From Iodobacter fluviatilis (GTDB lineage Bacteria > Pseudomonadota > Gammaproteobacteria > Burkholderiales > Chitinibacteraceae), in contig NZ_UGHR01000006.1 of assembly GCF_900451195.1 (NCBI RefSeq), positions 186,001 through 250,000 of the forward strand: a stretch of DNA of 64,000 nucleotides, given 5' to 3'. The number at the start of each line of letters is the position of its first letter. The stretch's first letter is position 1. Under the pieces are notes generated by a model. It did not search any database and had not been told where the DNA came from. It saw only the letters and a list, made by a program, of their open reading frames with translations. Of this stretch, positions 27,861 through 38,144 are shown in pieces. The translations under genes and the position numbers were made by a program.

Positions 27861-28235
27861 ATGCCAACGATTAACCAGCTCGTCCGTAAAGGTCGTGTGC
27901 AGGAAAAAGCAAAGAGCAAGGTTCCCGCTCTTGAGTCTTGCCCGCAAAAACGTGGCGTATGCACTCGTGTATACACAACCACTCCTAAGAAGCCTAACTC
28001 CGCGCTTCGTAAAGTTTGTAAAGTTCGCTTAACTAATGGTTTCGAAGTGATTTCGTACATTGGTGGTGAAGGCCATAACCTGCAGGAACACAGCGTTGTG
28101 CTGATCCGCGGCGGTCGTGTTAAGGATTTGCCGGGTGTGCGTTACCACACAGTACGCGGCTCTCTGGATACAGCCGGCGTTAAAGATCGCAAACAATCGC
28201 GCTCCAAGTATGGTACTAAGCGTCCTAAGGCTTAA
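27861..28235 (+). CDS. rpsL: 30S ribosomal protein S12
   Basis: S12 sits at the decoding centre and affects accuracy and streptomycin response. The 124 residues include [14 protein letters not shown] with Lys43 and [11 protein letters not shown], both wild type, so no streptomycin-resistance change is seen; the Asp of VKDLPG is the residue methylthiolated by RimO where present. AAGGAAG precedes the ATG. First gene of the str operon, behind a long structured leader. Confidence 0.99.
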   Translation: MPTINQLVRKGRVQEKAKSKVPALESCPQKRGVCTRVYTTTPKKPNSALRKVCKVRLTNGFEVISYIGGEGHNLQEHSVVLIRGGRVKDLPGVRYHTVRGSLDTAGVKDRKQSRSKYGTKRPKA

Positions 28236-28244
28236 TTGCCACTG

Positions 28245-28315
28245 GACGGTCGGCGAGACCCATTCGGGCCGTCGAGTAAGTGGTCGTCTTGATGGGCGGC
28301 CGAGGGGGAAACCCC
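28245..28315 (+). promoter_or_regulatory. Structured rpsL-rpsG spacer, candidate S7 site
   Basis: The 110-base spacer can fold into an outer helix GACGG/CCGTC (28245-28249 with 28269-28273) and a GNRA-type hairpin GGGG-GAAA-CCCC (28304-28315). In E. coli, S7 represses the str operon by binding the corresponding spacer. Position and length fit; binding is inferred. Confidence 0.5.
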
Positions 28316-28345
28316 GACTGAATGAAATATTAAGGATAGAGAATT

Positions 28346-28816
28346 ATGCCTAGACGCAGAGAAGTACCGAAACGTGACGTTTTACCGGATCCAAAATTCG
28401 GTAGCCAAGAACTGACCAAGTTCATGAACGTTGTCATGATGGATGGCAAGAAAGCGGTTGCAGAGCGTATTGTTTACGGTGCACTTGTGCAGATCGAGAA
28501 AAAAACTGGCAAATCACCGCTGGAAGTGTTCTCCGCTGCAATCGGTAACGCCAAGCCAATGGTTGAAGTTAAAAGCCGTCGTGTTGGTGGTGCAAACTAT
28601 CAAGTACCAGTCGAAGTCCGTCCTAGCCGTCGTTTGGCATTGGCGATGCGTTGGGTTCGTGATGCGGCTCGTAAACGTGGTGAAAAATCGATGGATCTGC
28701 GTCTGGCAGGCGAACTCCTCGATGCGGCTGAAGGCCGCGGTGGCGCGATGAAGAAGCGCGACGAAGTACACCGTATGGCAGAAGCGAATAAAGCATTCGC
28801 TCACTACCGCTTCTAA
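28346..28816 (+). CDS. rpsG: 30S ribosomal protein S7
   Basis: S7 nucleates assembly of the 30S head and contacts the E-site tRNA. The 156 residues contain [20 protein letters not shown], the long beta hairpin segment and the C-terminal [28 protein letters not shown] precedes the ATG. It lies between rpsL and fusA; in E. coli it regulates this operon through the upstream spacer. Confidence 0.99.
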   Translation: MPRRREVPKRDVLPDPKFGSQELTKFMNVVMMDGKKAVAERIVYGALVQIEKKTGKSPLEVFSAAIGNAKPMVEVKSRRVGGANYQVPVEVRPSRRLALAMRWVRDAARKRGEKSMDLRLAGELLDAAEGRGGAMKKRDEVHRMAEANKAFAHYRF

Positions 28817-28843
28817 TCGCGTAACCCGGATAAGGAATCTCCC

Positions 28844-30943
28844 GTGGCACGTAAGACTTCTATTGAGCGCTACCGTAATATTGGTATTTCTGCTCACATC
28901 GACGCCGGTAAAACGACGACGACCGAACGCGTTCTGTTCTACACCGGTGTAAACCACAAGATCGGTGAAGTGCATGATGGCGCCGCAACAATGGACTGGA
29001 TGGAGCAAGAGCAGGAACGTGGTATTACCATTACTTCTGCCGCTACAACTACGTTCTGGAAAGGCATGGCGCAACAGTACCCAGAACACCGCATTAACAT
29101 CATTGACACCCCAGGCCACGTTGACTTCACTATTGAAGTTGAGCGCTCAATGCGCGTTCTGGACGGTGCATGTATGGTTTATTGCGCTGTGGGTGGTGTT
29201 CAGCCTCAGTCTGAAACCGTATGGCGTCAAGCTAATAAATACAAAGTTCCACGTCTTGCTTTCGTAAACAAGATGGACCGTCAAGGCGCTAACTTCTTCC
29301 GCGTTGTAGAGCAGATGAAGATTCGCCTGAAAGCAAATCCAGTACCAGTTGTAATTCCAGTTGGCGCTGAAGATGGCTTTACCGGTGTGGTTGATCTGAT
29401 CAAGATGAAATCCATCTTGTGGGATGAAGCATCGCAAGGTATGAAGTTTGAGTATGGTGATATCCCTGCTGAATTAGTAGAGATCGCTCAAACTTGGCGC
29501 GAAAACATGGTTGAAGCCGCTGCTGAATCATCTGAAGAGATGATGAACAAATACCTTGAAGAAGGTGATTTGAGCGAAGCTGAAATCATTGAAGGTTTGC
29601 GCATCCGTACTTTAGCGTGCGAAATTCAGCCTATGCTGTGTGGCAGTGCGTTCAAGAACAAGGGCGTACAACGTATGCTCGACGCTGTAATCGACTTTAT
29701 GCCTTCACCGGTTGAAGTTGCTGCGATTACTGGCGTGGATGAAAAAGAACAACCTATTACTCGTGAAGCTTCAGATACTGCTCCGTTCTCGGCGCTGGCA
29801 TTTAAGCTGATGAGCGATCCTTATGTTGGTCAATTGACCTTCTTCCGTGTTTACTCTGGTGTTGTGAAGTCTGGCGATACCGTACTGAACTCGGTTAAGG
29901 ATAAGAAAGAGCGTATCGGCCGTATCGTGCAAATGCACGCAAACGATCGTCAGGAAATTGATGAAGTTTATGCTGGCGATATCGCTGCTGCGATTGGCTT
30001 GAAAGAAGTTACAACAGGTGAAACATTGTGTGCACCAAGTGACTTCATTATCTTGGAACGCATGATATTCCCAGAGCCAGTAATTCACGTTGCTGTTGAG
30101 CCAAAAACAAAGCAAGACCAAGAAAAAATGGGTATTGCTCTGAATCGTCTTGCTAAGGAAGATCCATCTTTCCGCGTGCGTACAGACGAAGAAACCGGCC
30201 AGACAATTATGTCTGGTATGGGTGAGCTGCACTTGGAAATTCTGGTTGACCGTATGCGCCGTGAGTTTGGCGTTGAAGCAAATGTGGGTGCTCCGCAAGT
30301 TGCATACCGCGAAACAATTACCCGTATCGCTACCGATATCGAAGGTAAGCATGCTAAACAGTCTGGCGGTAAAGGTCAGTACGGTCACTGCGTGATTACT
30401 GTAGAGCCTTCGGGTGAAGGTAATGGTTATGCGTTCATCGACGAAATCAAGGGTGGTACAATTCCTCGTGAATTTATCCCTTCGGTGGATAAGGGTATCC
30501 AGAACACATTGAAAGCAGGTGTGTTGGCGGGCTTCCCGGTTGTTGACGTTAAGGTTCGCCTGACGTTTGGTTCGTACCACGATGTTGACTCTTCACAAAT
30601 TGCGTTTGAGCTTGCGGGTTCGATTGCGTTTAAAGAAGCGATGCGTCGTGCTGGTGCCGTTATTCTTGAGCCTATGATGGCCGTAGAAGTCGAAACACCA
30701 GAAGAGTACATGGGTGACATCATGGGCGATATCTCGTCCCGCCGTGGTATCTTGCAAGGTATGGATGATAATCCTGCTGGTGGCAAGATGGTTAAGGCAG
30801 AGTTACCTCTTTCCGAGATGTTTGGTTACTCGACTCGTTTGCGTTCTATGTCGCAAGGTCGTGCAACTTACTCTATGGAATTCAAGCATTACTCCGAAGC
30901 GCCGAAGCATGTGGCTGACGCGATTATTGCGAACAAAAAATAA
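28844..30943 (+). CDS. fusA: Elongation factor G
   Basis: GTPase that drives translocation and, with RRF, ribosome recycling. The G domain has [13 protein letters not shown] (G1), DTPGHVDF (G3) and NKMDR (G4); domains II-V follow, for 699 residues in total. The start is GTG at 28844, with AAGGA seven bases upstream and homology beginning at [14 protein letters not shown]. It lies 27 bases after rpsG and 26 before the second tuf. Confidence 0.99.
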   Translation: MARKTSIERYRNIGISAHIDAGKTTTTERVLFYTGVNHKIGEVHDGAATMDWMEQEQERGITITSAATTTFWKGMAQQYPEHRINIIDTPGHVDFTIEVERSMRVLDGACMVYCAVGGVQPQSETVWRQANKYKVPRLAFVNKMDRQGANFFRVVEQMKIRLKANPVPVVIPVGAEDGFTGVVDLIKMKSILWDEASQGMKFEYGDIPAELVEIAQTWRENMVEAAAESSEEMMNKYLEEGDLSEAEIIEGLRIRTLACEIQPMLCGSAFKNKGVQRMLDAVIDFMPSPVEVAAITGVDEKEQPITREASDTAPFSALAFKLMSDPYVGQLTFFRVYSGVVKSGDTVLNSVKDKKERIGRIVQMHANDRQEIDEVYAGDIAAAIGLKEVTTGETLCAPSDFIILERMIFPEPVIHVAVEPKTKQDQEKMGIALNRLAKEDPSFRVRTDEETGQTIMSGMGELHLEILVDRMRREFGVEANVGAPQVAYRETITRIATDIEGKHAKQSGGKGQYGHCVITVEPSGEGNGYAFIDEIKGGTIPREFIPSVDKGIQNTLKAGVLAGFPVVDVKVRLTFGSYHDVDSSQIAFELAGSIAFKEAMRRAGAVILEPMMAVEVETPEEYMGDIMGDISSRRGILQGMDDNPAGGKMVKAELPLSEMFGYSTRLRSMSQGRATYSMEFKHYSEAPKHVADAIIANKK

Positions 30944-30969
30944 TCAAATAATTTAAAGGATATATAGCA

Positions 30970-32160
30970 ATGGCAAAAGAAAAATTTACGCGCACAAAGC
31001 CACACGTTAACGTTGGTACAATTGGTCACGTTGACCATGGTAAGACCACTTTGACAGCGGCTATTTCGACTATCTTGTCGAAAAAATTCGGTGGCGAAGC
31101 GAAAGATTACTCACAAATCGACAGCGCTCCTGAAGAAAAAGCACGTGGTATTACTATTAATACTTCACACGTTGAGTATGAGACAGAGACTCGTCACTAC
31201 GCTCACGTTGACTGCCCAGGTCACGCGGATTACATCAAGAACATGATTACTGGTGCTGCGCAGATGGATGGCGCGATCTTGGTATGTTCAGCTGCTGATG
31301 GTCCTATGCCACAAACGCGTGAGCACATCTTGTTGGCTCGTCAAGTTGGCGTTCCATACATCATTGTTTACCTGAACAAAGCTGACTTGGTTGATGATGC
31401 TGAGTTGCTTGAGCTGGTTGACATGGAAGTTCGTGAATTGCTAAGCAAGTACGATTTCCCTGGTGACGATACTCCAATCGTTGTTGGTTCTGCTCGTTTG
31501 GCGCTGGAAGGCGATCAATCAGAACACGGCGAGCCATCGATTTTCCGTTTGGCTGAAGCGCTTGATTCATACATTCCGTTGCCAGAGCGTGCTGTAGATG
31601 GCGCGTTCCTGATGCCAGTTGAAGATGTGTTCTCGATCTCTGGTCGCGGTACTGTGGTAACTGGTCGCGTAGAGCGCGGTGTAGTTAAAGTTGGTGAAGA
31701 AATCGAAATCGTTGGTATCACTACAACAGTTAAGACAACATGTACTGGTGTTGAGATGTTCCGTAAGCTGCTGGACCAAGGTCAAGCTGGCGATAACATC
31801 GGTGCGTTGCTTCGTGGTACTAAGCGTGAAGATGTTCAGCGTGGTCAAGTTCTGGCAAAACCAGGTTCGATCACTCCGCACACTAAGTTCGAAGGTTCTG
31901 TTTACGTTCTGTCGAAAGATGAAGGTGGTCGTCACACTCCATTCTTTAACGGCTACCGTCCACAGTTCTTCTTCCGCACCACTGACGTAACAGGTTCGGT
32001 TGATTTGCCAGAAGGTACTGAAATGGTGATGCCAGGTGATAACGTTGAAGTTACCGTTACCCTGATCGCTCCAGTTGCAATGGAACAAGGTCTGCGCTTC
32101 GCGATTCGCGAAGGTGGTCGTACTGTTGGCGCGGGTGTTGTTTCCAAAGTCCTCGTTTAA
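30970..32160 (+). CDS. tufB: Elongation factor Tu, copy B
   Basis: Second EF-Tu gene, 396 residues with intact [16 protein letters not shown] and NKAD motifs. It is about 98% identical in protein to the tRNA-linked copy 17 kb upstream, differing at roughly seven residues. The middle of the two genes is nearly identical in DNA, while the first third carries many silent differences, which points to patchy gene conversion. AAAGGA precedes the ATG. It sits in its conserved place after fusA and 12 bases before rpsJ. The A/B naming is arbitrary. Confidence 0.99.
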   Translation: MAKEKFTRTKPHVNVGTIGHVDHGKTTLTAAISTILSKKFGGEAKDYSQIDSAPEEKARGITINTSHVEYETETRHYAHVDCPGHADYIKNMITGAAQMDGAILVCSAADGPMPQTREHILLARQVGVPYIIVYLNKADLVDDAELLELVDMEVRELLSKYDFPGDDTPIVVGSARLALEGDQSEHGEPSIFRLAEALDSYIPLPERAVDGAFLMPVEDVFSISGRGTVVTGRVERGVVKVGEEIEIVGITTTVKTTCTGVEMFRKLLDQGQAGDNIGALLRGTKREDVQRGQVLAKPGSITPHTKFEGSVYVLSKDEGGRHTPFFNGYRPQFFFRTTDVTGSVDLPEGTEMVMPGDNVEVTVTLIAPVAMEQGLRFAIREGGRTVGAGVVSKVLV

Positions 32161-32172
32161 TAGGTCCCTAAA

Positions 32173-32484
32173 ATGCAAAACCAAAAAATTCGTATCCGTC
32201 TGAAAGCATTTGACTACGCTTTGATCGATCGTTCGGCGCAGGAAATTGTTGATACGGCTAAGCGTACTGGTGCTGTTGTAAAAGGCCCAGTTCCGCTTCC
32301 TACAAAAATTGAGCGTTTTGACATTCTGAGCTCCCCACACGTTAATAAAATGGCGCGTGATCAGATGGAAATTCGTACGCATCTGCGTTTAATGGATATT
32401 GTCAATCCAACAGACAAGACCGTTGATGCACTGATGAAGCTGGATTTACCAGCTGGTGTAGACGTAGAAATCAAGCTGCAGTAA
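32173..32484 (+). CDS. rpsJ: 30S ribosomal protein S10
   Basis: S10 is a 30S head protein that also serves as NusE in antitermination, through its contact with NusB and NusG. The 103 residues match the family ([40 protein letters not shown]). It starts 12 bases after tufB, so it belongs to the str transcript here. A promoter-like sequence and a strong terminator separate it from rplC, unlike E. coli, where S10 opens the next operon. Confidence 0.99.
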   Translation: MQNQKIRIRLKAFDYALIDRSAQEIVDTAKRTGAVVKGPVPLPTKIERFDILSSPHVNKMARDQMEIRTHLRLMDIVNPTDKTVDALMKLDLPAGVDVEIKLQ

Positions 32485-32525
32485 TCGACAATTGAGATTT
32501 TTTTGCTGTGATGTGCGCTAAGTAC

Positions 32526-32554
32526 TTGCGGTAAAAGAAAAATCTTGCTAAAGT
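32526..32554 (+). promoter_or_regulatory. Candidate promoter of the rplC operon
   Basis: TTGCGG (32526-32531), a 17-base spacer and TAAAGT (32549-32554), followed by CGCG. It would start RNA near 32561, inside the left arm of the terminator hairpin that follows. Confidence 0.55.
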
Positions 32555-32558
32555 CGCG

Positions 32559-32590
32559 GGCTTGCCACTTAAGGGTGGCAAGCCTTTTTT
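32559..32590 (+). terminator. Strong intrinsic terminator after rpsJ
   Basis: GGCTTGCCAC-TTAAGG-GTGGCAAGCC is a perfect 10-bp stem followed by six T. It should end the str operon after rpsJ, 50 bases before the rplC start. Confidence 0.9.
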
Positions 32591-32640
32591 ACTTTAGGTT
32601 TAGCCGGTCAATCGTAATCGGCCCTGAAAGGGATATAACT

Positions 32641-33285
32641 ATGAGCTTAGGACTTGTCGGACGTAAAGTCGGCATGACCCGCGTATTTGCTGAGGATGGT
32701 GCTTCCATTCCGGTAACTGTGCTGGACATGTCAGCTAATCGCGTTACGCAAATCAAGACGCCGGAAACTGATGGCTATGCAGCTGTTCAGGTTACTTTCG
32801 GTGCAAAGAAAGCTAGTCGTGTTAACAAGGCTCAAGCAGGCCACTTTGCGAAAGCAGGTGTGGAAGCTGGTTTGGGTTTAGTTGAATTTAACGTTACTGC
32901 TGAGAAATTAGCAGAATTGAAGGCTGGTGATCAGCTTTCAGTTGAAATGTTTGCGGCTGGTTCTTACGTTGATGTAACTGGTACAACTCTGGGTAAGGGT
33001 TTTGCTGGTGTAATTAAACGTCACCATTTCTCTTCCAACCGTGCCTCCCACGGTAACTCGCGCTCGCACAATACGCCGGGTTCCATTGGTCAAGCGCAGG
33101 ATCCAGGTCGTGTTCTACCTGGTAAGCGCATGGCAGGTCAACTGGGTAACGTACAACGTACAACCCAGAACTTGGAAATCGTCCGTGTCGATGCCGAACG
33201 TCAATTGCTGTTAGTTAAGGGCGCAGTCCCTGGCTGCAAGGGCAATGATGTGGTTGTTCGTCCGAGTGTGAAGGCAGGTGCGTAA
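32641..33285 (+). CDS. rplC: 50S ribosomal protein L3
   Basis: L3 is an early 50S assembly protein whose extension reaches the peptidyl-transferase centre. The 214 residues begin [15 protein letters not shown] and contain the loop [15 protein letters not shown] with the glutamine that is methylated in E. coli. I start at the ATG at 32641 (AAGGGA upstream); 32 upstream open codons lie over the terminator and lack homology. First gene of the S10-type operon here; its last base overlaps the rplD start. Confidence 0.99.
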   Translation: MSLGLVGRKVGMTRVFAEDGASIPVTVLDMSANRVTQIKTPETDGYAAVQVTFGAKKASRVNKAQAGHFAKAGVEAGLGLVEFNVTAEKLAELKAGDQLSVEMFAAGSYVDVTGTTLGKGFAGVIKRHHFSSNRASHGNSRSHNTPGSIGQAQDPGRVLPGKRMAGQLGNVQRTTQNLEIVRVDAERQLLLVKGAVPGCKGNDVVVRPSVKAGA

Positions 33286-33905
33286 TGGATCTTAAAGTCA
33301 TCAATGCTGCCGGCGAGGCGCAAGCCGCTGTCGCTGGTTCGGATGCGCTGTTCGCACGCGAATTCAACGAAGCGCTGGTTCACCAAGTTGTGACAGCTTA
33401 CTTCGCGAATGCTCGTAGCGGCAATCGTGCTCAAAAAGGTCGTGATAACGTAAGTCACACGACCAAAAAGCCTTGGAAGCAGAAGGGTACAGGCCGTGCT
33501 CGTGCAGGTATGAGCTCCTCCCCGCTGTGGCGTGGTGGTGGTCGTGCTTTCCCGAATAGCCCGGACGAGAACTTCTCGCAAAAGGTTAACCGTAAGATGT
33601 TCCGTGCTGGTATCGCGACCATTCTGTCGCAACTGGTTCGTGAAGAGCGTCTTGTGGTGGTGGAAAGCTTTACTGCTGAAACACCAAAAACTAAGGCTTT
33701 CGCGCAGAAATTGGCTGCTATGCAGTTGGATTCTGTGTTGATTATCACCAAAGAGCTGGATGAGAATCTGTACCTCGCGTCGCGCAATCTTGCGCACGTT
33801 CTGGTGCTGGAGCCATCGCAAGCTGATCCAGTGAGCCTCGTTCGTTTTAAGAAAGTGGTTATCACTCGCGAAGCACTGCAAGCTTTTGAGGAGTTGTACG
33901 CATGA
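33285..33905 (+). CDS. rplD: 50S ribosomal protein L4
   Basis: L4 lines the exit tunnel with an extended loop ([21 protein letters not shown] region) and in E. coli also represses the S10 operon by attenuation and translation block. Length 206. The ATG overlaps the rplC stop (TAATG), so translation is coupled. The gene ends overlapping rplW by four bases. Confidence 0.99.
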   Translation: MDLKVINAAGEAQAAVAGSDALFAREFNEALVHQVVTAYFANARSGNRAQKGRDNVSHTTKKPWKQKGTGRARAGMSSSPLWRGGGRAFPNSPDENFSQKVNRKMFRAGIATILSQLVREERLVVVESFTAETPKTKAFAQKLAAMQLDSVLIITKELDENLYLASRNLAHVLVLEPSQADPVSLVRFKKVVITREALQAFEELYA

Positions 33906-34207
33906 TGCAATTCTCTGAAAATCGTCTGCTTCAAGTTCTTTTGGCACCTATCGTGTCAGAAAAGACCACTTTTGTGGCTGAAAAGAATGACCAAGTTGTT
34001 TTCCGTGTATCCACGGACGCTACTAAGGCTGAAATCAAGGCCGCTGTTGAGCTTCTCTTTAAAGTGAAGGTTGAAGGCGTGTCGACATTGAATGTCAAGG
34101 GCAAGGGCAAGAAATTTGGTCGTACCGTAGGTCGTCGCAAGGACTGGAAAAAGGCTTATATCAGCCTTGCTGCAGGCCAAGAACTCGACCTCGCGGCAGC
34201 GCAGTAA
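33902..34207 (+). CDS. rplW: 50S ribosomal protein L23
   Basis: L23 sits at the tunnel exit and is the docking site for trigger factor and SRP. The 101 residues include [20 protein letters not shown]-type central strands and the [22 protein letters not shown] extension. The ATG overlaps the rplD stop (ATGA) and follows GAGGAG; a second ATG comes directly after it. Confidence 0.98.
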   Translation: MMQFSENRLLQVLLAPIVSEKTTFVAEKNDQVVFRVSTDATKAEIKAAVELLFKVKVEGVSTLNVKGKGKKFGRTVGRRKDWKKAYISLAAGQELDLAAAQ

Positions 34208-34219
34208 AGGAGACTGAAA

Positions 34220-35056
34220 ATGGCATTGGTAAAAGTAAAACCGACGTCCCCCGGTCGCCGCGCCGTCGTCAAGGTTGTGACCCCAGATCTACACAAGGGT
34301 GCGCCATACGCTCCTTTGCTCGAGTCGCAAAGCAAGACAGCTGGTCGTAACAACCGTGGTGTGATTACAACCCGTCATATGGGTGGTGGTCACAAGCAGC
34401 ATTATCGTCTTATCGACTTTAAGCGCAATGACAAGGATGGTATCGTCGCTCGTGTAGAGCGTCTTGAATACGATCCTAACCGTACCGCTAACATCGCGTT
34501 GCTTTGCTACGCAGATGGTGAGCGTCGTTATATCATTGCTCCAAAAGGCCTGAAAGCTGACATGACCGTGATTTCCGGCTCGGATGCGCCGATTAAGGTG
34601 GGTAATACCCTCCCGATCCGCAATATCCCAGTTGGTTCCACGATTCATTGCATTGAACTGCAACCGGGCAAAGGCGCTCAGTTGGCTCGTTCTGCTGGTG
34701 CAGCTGTTCAGTTGCTGGCTCGCGAAGGTGCTTACGCTCAATTGCGTTTGCGCTCTGGCGAAATCCGCAAGGTTCACGTTGACTGCCGCGCAACAATCGG
34801 TGAAGTGGGTAATGAAGAGCATAATCTTCGTTCCTACGGTAAAGCAGGTGCTAAGCGTTGGTTGGGTATTCGCCCAACAGTACGTGGTACTGCAATGAAT
34901 CCGGTTGATCACCCGCACGGTGGTGGTGAAGGTCGTACTGGTGAAGGTCGTGTTCCAGTAAGTCCATGGGGCCAGCCTGCTAAGGGCTATCGCACTCGTC
35001 GCAACAAACGCACAAGCAATATGATCGTGCGTCGTCGTCCCGCGAACAAGAGGTAA
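34220..35056 (+). CDS. rplB: 50S ribosomal protein L2
   Basis: L2 is needed for subunit association and peptidyl-transferase structure. The 278 residues include the OB-fold and SH3-like domains and the conserved C-terminal segment [19 protein letters not shown] with the key histidine. AAAGGAG precedes the ATG. It lies 12 bases after rplW and five before rpsS. Confidence 0.99.
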   Translation: MALVKVKPTSPGRRAVVKVVTPDLHKGAPYAPLLESQSKTAGRNNRGVITTRHMGGGHKQHYRLIDFKRNDKDGIVARVERLEYDPNRTANIALLCYADGERRYIIAPKGLKADMTVISGSDAPIKVGNTLPIRNIPVGSTIHCIELQPGKGAQLARSAGAAVQLLAREGAYAQLRLRSGEIRKVHVDCRATIGEVGNEEHNLRSYGKAGAKRWLGIRPTVRGTAMNPVDHPHGGGEGRTGEGRVPVSPWGQPAKGYRTRRNKRTSNMIVRRRPANKR

Positions 35057-35061
35057 TGTAA

Positions 35062-35337
35062 ATGGCACGTTCTATTAAAAAAGGCCCATTCGTTGACCTG
35101 CACCTGATTAAAAAGGTGGAAACTGCCCGCGCGGCGAACGACAAGCGTCCAGTGAAAACTTGGTCACGCCGTTCTACTGTGTTGCCAGACTTCGTTGGTC
35201 TGACAATTGCGGTTCACAATGGTAAGCAGCACGTTCCAGTTTATGTGAACGAAAACATGGTTGGACACAAGCTGGGTGAGTTCGCTCTTACCCGCACGTT
35301 CAAAGGCCATGCTGCGGACAAAAAAGCCAAGCGATAA
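35062..35337 (+). CDS. rpsS: 30S ribosomal protein S19
   Basis: S19 is in the 30S head and binds S13 and helix 42. The 91 residues carry [14 protein letters not shown] at the start, [13 protein letters not shown], and [15 protein letters not shown]. It is separated from rplB by only five bases, with GAGGTAA inside the end of rplB serving as SD. Confidence 0.99.
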   Translation: MARSIKKGPFVDLHLIKKVETARAANDKRPVKTWSRRSTVLPDFVGLTIAVHNGKQHVPVYVNENMVGHKLGEFALTRTFKGHAADKKAKR

Positions 35338-35346
35338 GGTGAAGAC

Positions 35347-35676
35347 ATGCAAGTATCTGCTGTATTAAGCAACACTCGCCTCTCCGCCCAAAAAGCGCGG
35401 CTGGTCGCTGACCTAGTCCGTGGCAAGCCGGTAGAGCAGGCGTTGAACATCCTGGCCTTCTGCCCTAAAAAGGGTGCAGTATTAATTAAGAAGGTTCTGG
35501 AATCCGCTATTGCCAATGCTGAGCACAATGAAGGCGCCGATATCGACGCACTCAAAGTGACCACAATTTTTGTGGATAAGGGACCTTCTCTTAAGCGTTT
35601 CAGCGCACGTGCCAAAGGCCGTGGCAATCGTATCGAGAAGCAAACTTGCCATATCACATTGATTGTTGGCGATTAA
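35347..35676 (+). CDS. rplV: 50S ribosomal protein L22
   Basis: L22 forms part of the exit-tunnel constriction and is a macrolide-resistance locus. The 109 residues contain [17 protein letters not shown] and the tunnel hairpin with [18 protein letters not shown], which has no deletion. AAGGTG precedes the ATG; rpsC follows after nine bases. Confidence 0.99.
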   Translation: MQVSAVLSNTRLSAQKARLVADLVRGKPVEQALNILAFCPKKGAVLIKKVLESAIANAEHNEGADIDALKVTTIFVDKGPSLKRFSARAKGRGNRIEKQTCHITLIVGD

Positions 35677-35685
35677 GGAGCGACT

Positions 35686-36393
35686 ATGGGTCAGAAAGTT
35701 CATCCGACGGGTTTTCGTCTCGCCGTCACTAAGAACTGGGCTTCGCGTTGGTACGCCAACAGTAGCAATTTTGCCGGTATGCTCAATGAAGATATCGCAG
35801 TACGCGATTATCTGAAAAAGAAACTGGCCAGTGCTTCAGTGAGTCGTGTCGTAATCGAGCGTCCGGCTAAGAATGCCAAAATCACTATTTTCACGGCTCG
35901 CCCTGGTGTAGTGATTGGTAAAAAGGGCGAGGATATTGAGCAGCTTAAAAAAGCGCTGCAAAAGATCCTGAATGTGCCCGTGCATGTAAATATCGAAGAA
36001 GTGCGTAAGCCTGAAATCGATGCACAAATTATTGCTGACAGCATTTCTGCGCAACTTGAAAAGCGCGTAATGTTCCGTCGTGCAATGAAGCGTGCAATGC
36101 AAAACGCAATGCGTCTTGGTGCTCAAGGTATCAAGATCATGTCGTCAGGTCGTTTGAACGGCATCGAAATTGCACGTACAGAATGGTATCGTGAAGGCCG
36201 TGTGCCTTTGCATACTCTGCGTGCAGATATTGATTACGCAACTTCTGAAGCCAAAACCACCTACGGTATCATTGGTATCAAGGTTTGGGTTTATAAAGGC
36301 GAAATGAAGCCGGGCGAAAAGGCTGCTGAACCAGCACCTGAAGCTCAGAAGAAAAACGCACGGAAGGGGCCTCGCAATGCTGCAGCCAACTAG
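35686..36393 (+). CDS. rpsC: 30S ribosomal protein S3
   Basis: S3 guards the mRNA entry channel and has helicase-like contacts. The 235 residues hold the KH domain ([19 protein letters not shown]) and a C-terminal domain ([20 protein letters not shown]), with a basic Lys/Arg-rich tail. AAGGAG precedes the ATG. The end overlaps rplP by 17 bases. Confidence 0.99.
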   Translation: MGQKVHPTGFRLAVTKNWASRWYANSSNFAGMLNEDIAVRDYLKKKLASASVSRVVIERPAKNAKITIFTARPGVVIGKKGEDIEQLKKALQKILNVPVHVNIEEVRKPEIDAQIIADSISAQLEKRVMFRRAMKRAMQNAMRLGAQGIKIMSSGRLNGIEIARTEWYREGRVPLHTLRADIDYATSEAKTTYGIIGIKVWVYKGEMKPGEKAAEPAPEAQKKNARKGPRNAAAN

Positions 36394-36796
36394 ACTTAAG
36401 TATCGCAAGGTCCAGAAGGGCCGTAACACGGGTATCGCTACTCGTGGTAACAGCGTTGCTTTTGGTGTGTTTGGGCTCAAGGCCACTAGTCGTGGTCGTC
36501 TGACAGCTCGTCAGATCGAATCCGCACGTCGTGCGATTACCCGTTATATTAAACGTGGTGGTCGTGTATGGATTCGTACGTTCCCAGATAAGCCAATCTC
36601 TACCAAGCCCGCTGAAGTGCGTATGGGTAATGGTAAGGGTAGCCCGGATTACTGGGTTGCTGAGATTCAACCAGGCAAAGTATTGTATGAGTTGGATGGT
36701 GTAGATGAAGCAGTTGCTCGTGAGGCTTTCCGCCTTGCATCTGCTAAATTGCCATTCGCGACTACCTTTGTCACTCGTCAGGCGGGACAACGATGA
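36377..36796 (+). CDS. rplP: 50S ribosomal protein L16
   Basis: L16 binds near the A-site and the 5S rRNA and completes the 50S central region. The 139 residues begin [19 protein letters not shown] and include [14 protein letters not shown] and [16 protein letters not shown]. The start lies inside rpsC (17-base overlap), the usual arrangement. It overlaps rpmC by four bases. Confidence 0.99.
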   Translation: MLQPTRLKYRKVQKGRNTGIATRGNSVAFGVFGLKATSRGRLTARQIESARRAITRYIKRGGRVWIRTFPDKPISTKPAEVRMGNGKGSPDYWVAEIQPGKVLYELDGVDEAVAREAFRLASAKLPFATTFVTRQAGQR

Positions 36797-36981
36797 AAGC
36801 TGCTGAACTACATCAGAAATCTGTTGAAGAGCTGAAGGCTGAGTTGACCGCATTGTTGAAGGCGCAGTTTAGCTTGCGTATGCAGCATGCGACGGGTCAA
36901 CTGGCAAAGCCAAGCGAACTCAACCGTGTGCGCAAAGATATTGCGCGCGTTCATACCATCATGGCTCAGAAGGCGGCTTAA
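36793..36981 (+). CDS. rpmC: 50S ribosomal protein L29
   Basis: L29 is a two-helix protein at the tunnel exit next to L23. The 62 residues ([19 protein letters not shown], then [19 protein letters not shown]) are of normal length. The ATG overlaps the rplP TGA (ATGA). rpsQ follows after two bases. Confidence 0.98.
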   Translation: MKAAELHQKSVEELKAELTALLKAQFSLRMQHATGQLAKPSELNRVRKDIARVHTIMAQKAA

Positions 36982-36983
36982 CG

Positions 36984-37244
36984 ATGTCTGAAGCTAAACT
37001 GAAGCGCGAACTGACAGGCCGTATCGTCAGCGACAAAATGGATAAGACTGTTACCGTGTTGGTAGAGCGTCTGGTTAAACACCCGCTCTACGGCAAGATG
37101 ATGCGTCGTTCCAAAAAATACCATGCACACGACGAAAGTAATCAGTATCACGAAGGTGATTTGGTTACAATCCAAGAAATTCGTCCACTGTCCAAGACTA
37201 AAAACTGGGCTGTGACGACGCTGGTAGAAAAAGCTCGTAATTAA
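36984..37244 (+). CDS. rpsQ: 30S ribosomal protein S17
   Basis: S17 is a primary 16S-binding OB-fold protein in the 30S body. The 86 residues include [20 protein letters not shown] and [19 protein letters not shown]. It is the last gene of the S10-type operon here; a hairpin with a T-rich tail follows before rplN. Confidence 0.99.
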   Translation: MSEAKLKRELTGRIVSDKMDKTVTVLVERLVKHPLYGKMMRRSKKYHAHDESNQYHEGDLVTIQEIRPLSKTKNWAVTTLVEKARN

Positions 37245-37262
37245 TATTTAATACGTGCTTGC

Positions 37263-37299
37263 GCGGGTATTGTGCTTTATGTACAATGCCCGCTTTCTT
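37263..37299 (+). terminator. Terminator-like hairpin after rpsQ
   Basis: GCGGGTATTGTGC-TTTAT-GTACAATGCCCGC is a 13-bp stem with two wobble pairs followed by TTTCTT. It marks a likely boundary between the S10 and spc operons, perhaps partial. Confidence 0.75.
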
Positions 37300-37364
37300 A
37301 TCCATATATAACATCTTGTTGTGTATGGAGTTCTTCCCTACGGGATCCAAAACTAGCTGCTAAT

Positions 37365-37398
37365 GCTCGGTTTTGCCGAGCGACTCGGTCTTGCCGAG
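37365..37398 (+). promoter_or_regulatory. Tandem twin hairpins in the rplN leader
   Basis: GCTCGG-TTTTG-CCGAGC (37365-37381) is followed after two bases by CTCGG-TCTTG-CCGAG (37384-37398). The two hairpins share stem and nearly share loop, and lie 34 bases before the rplN ATG. They could be a protein-binding site, an mRNA stabiliser or a duplicated operator. The surrounding 187-base gap holds no gene. Confidence 0.6.
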
Positions 37399-37431
37399 AT
37401 TATAGGCGGAAAAAGTTGGAGGTTTGTTTCA

Positions 37432-37800
37432 ATGATTCAAATGCAAACTAGGCTTGAAGTTGCTGATAACACTGGTGCACGTTCAGTAATGTGCATTAAG
37501 GTTCTTGGTGGTTCCAAGCGTCGCTACGCTTCGGTGGGCGATATTATCAAGGTTGCCATTAAAGATGCTGCCCCTCGTGGCCGCGTTAAAAAAGGTGACG
37601 TATATAGCGCCGTAGTGGTTCGTACCGCTAAGGGTGTACGCCGTGCTGATGGTTCGCTTATCAAGTTTGATGGCAACGCTGCAGTTCTCCTTAACGCCAA
37701 GCTTGAGCCAATTGGTACCCGTATTTTTGGGCCAGTGACTCGTGAGCTGCGCAATGAACGATTCATGAAAATCGTTTCACTTGCGCCAGAAGTGTTGTAA
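37432..37800 (+). CDS. rplN: 50S ribosomal protein L14
   Basis: L14 forms the bridge to the 30S subunit and is the target of the silencing factor RsfS. The 122 residues begin [16 protein letters not shown] and include [14 protein letters not shown] and the C-terminal PEVL. I start at the ATG at 37432 with GGAGG upstream; 23 open codons upstream cover the twin hairpins and are not homologous. First gene of the spc-type operon. Confidence 0.99.
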   Translation: MIQMQTRLEVADNTGARSVMCIKVLGGSKRRYASVGDIIKVAIKDAAPRGRVKKGDVYSAVVVRTAKGVRRADGSLIKFDGNAAVLLNAKLEPIGTRIFGPVTRELRNERFMKIVSLAPEVL

Positions 37801-37810
37801 GGGGACGGGC

Positions 37811-38131
37811 ATGAACAAGATTCGCAAAGGCGATGAAATCATCGTTATCACAGGCAAGGACAACGGCAAGCGCGGTACAGTGCTGCGCGTAATCCCGGCT
37901 GAAGATCGTGTCGTGGTTGAAGGCGTTAATGTGGTGAAAAAACACCAAAAGCCTAATCCAATGCGCGGTGTACAGGGCGGTATTGTCGAAAAGACTATGC
38001 CGGTTCACATTTCTAATGTTGCCTTGTTTAACACTGCAACGGGCAAGGCTGATCGCGTTGGCTTCAAGACTTTAGAGGATGGCCGTAAGGTTCGTTTCTT
38101 TAAGTCTAGTGGCGAAGTGGTTGGCGGCTAA
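37811..38131 (+). CDS. rplX: 50S ribosomal protein L24
   Basis: L24 initiates 50S assembly. The 106 residues start [20 protein letters not shown], the KOW motif that identifies the family. I use the ATG at 37811 with AAGGGGA just upstream, ten bases after rplN; an upstream in-frame ATG at 37781 lies inside rplN and is not homologous. Confidence 0.99.
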   Translation: MNKIRKGDEIIVITGKDNGKRGTVLRVIPAEDRVVVEGVNVVKKHQKPNPMRGVQGGIVEKTMPVHISNVALFNTATGKADRVGFKTLEDGRKVRFFKSSGEVVGG

Positions 38132-38144
38132 GGGGTGATGAAAA

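Noticed and set aside
19029-28235. Possible rifampicin or streptomycin resistance changes in rpoB or rpsL
   Set aside because: The rifampicin-pocket motifs and Lys43/VKDLPG of S12 have the usual sensitive-type residues.
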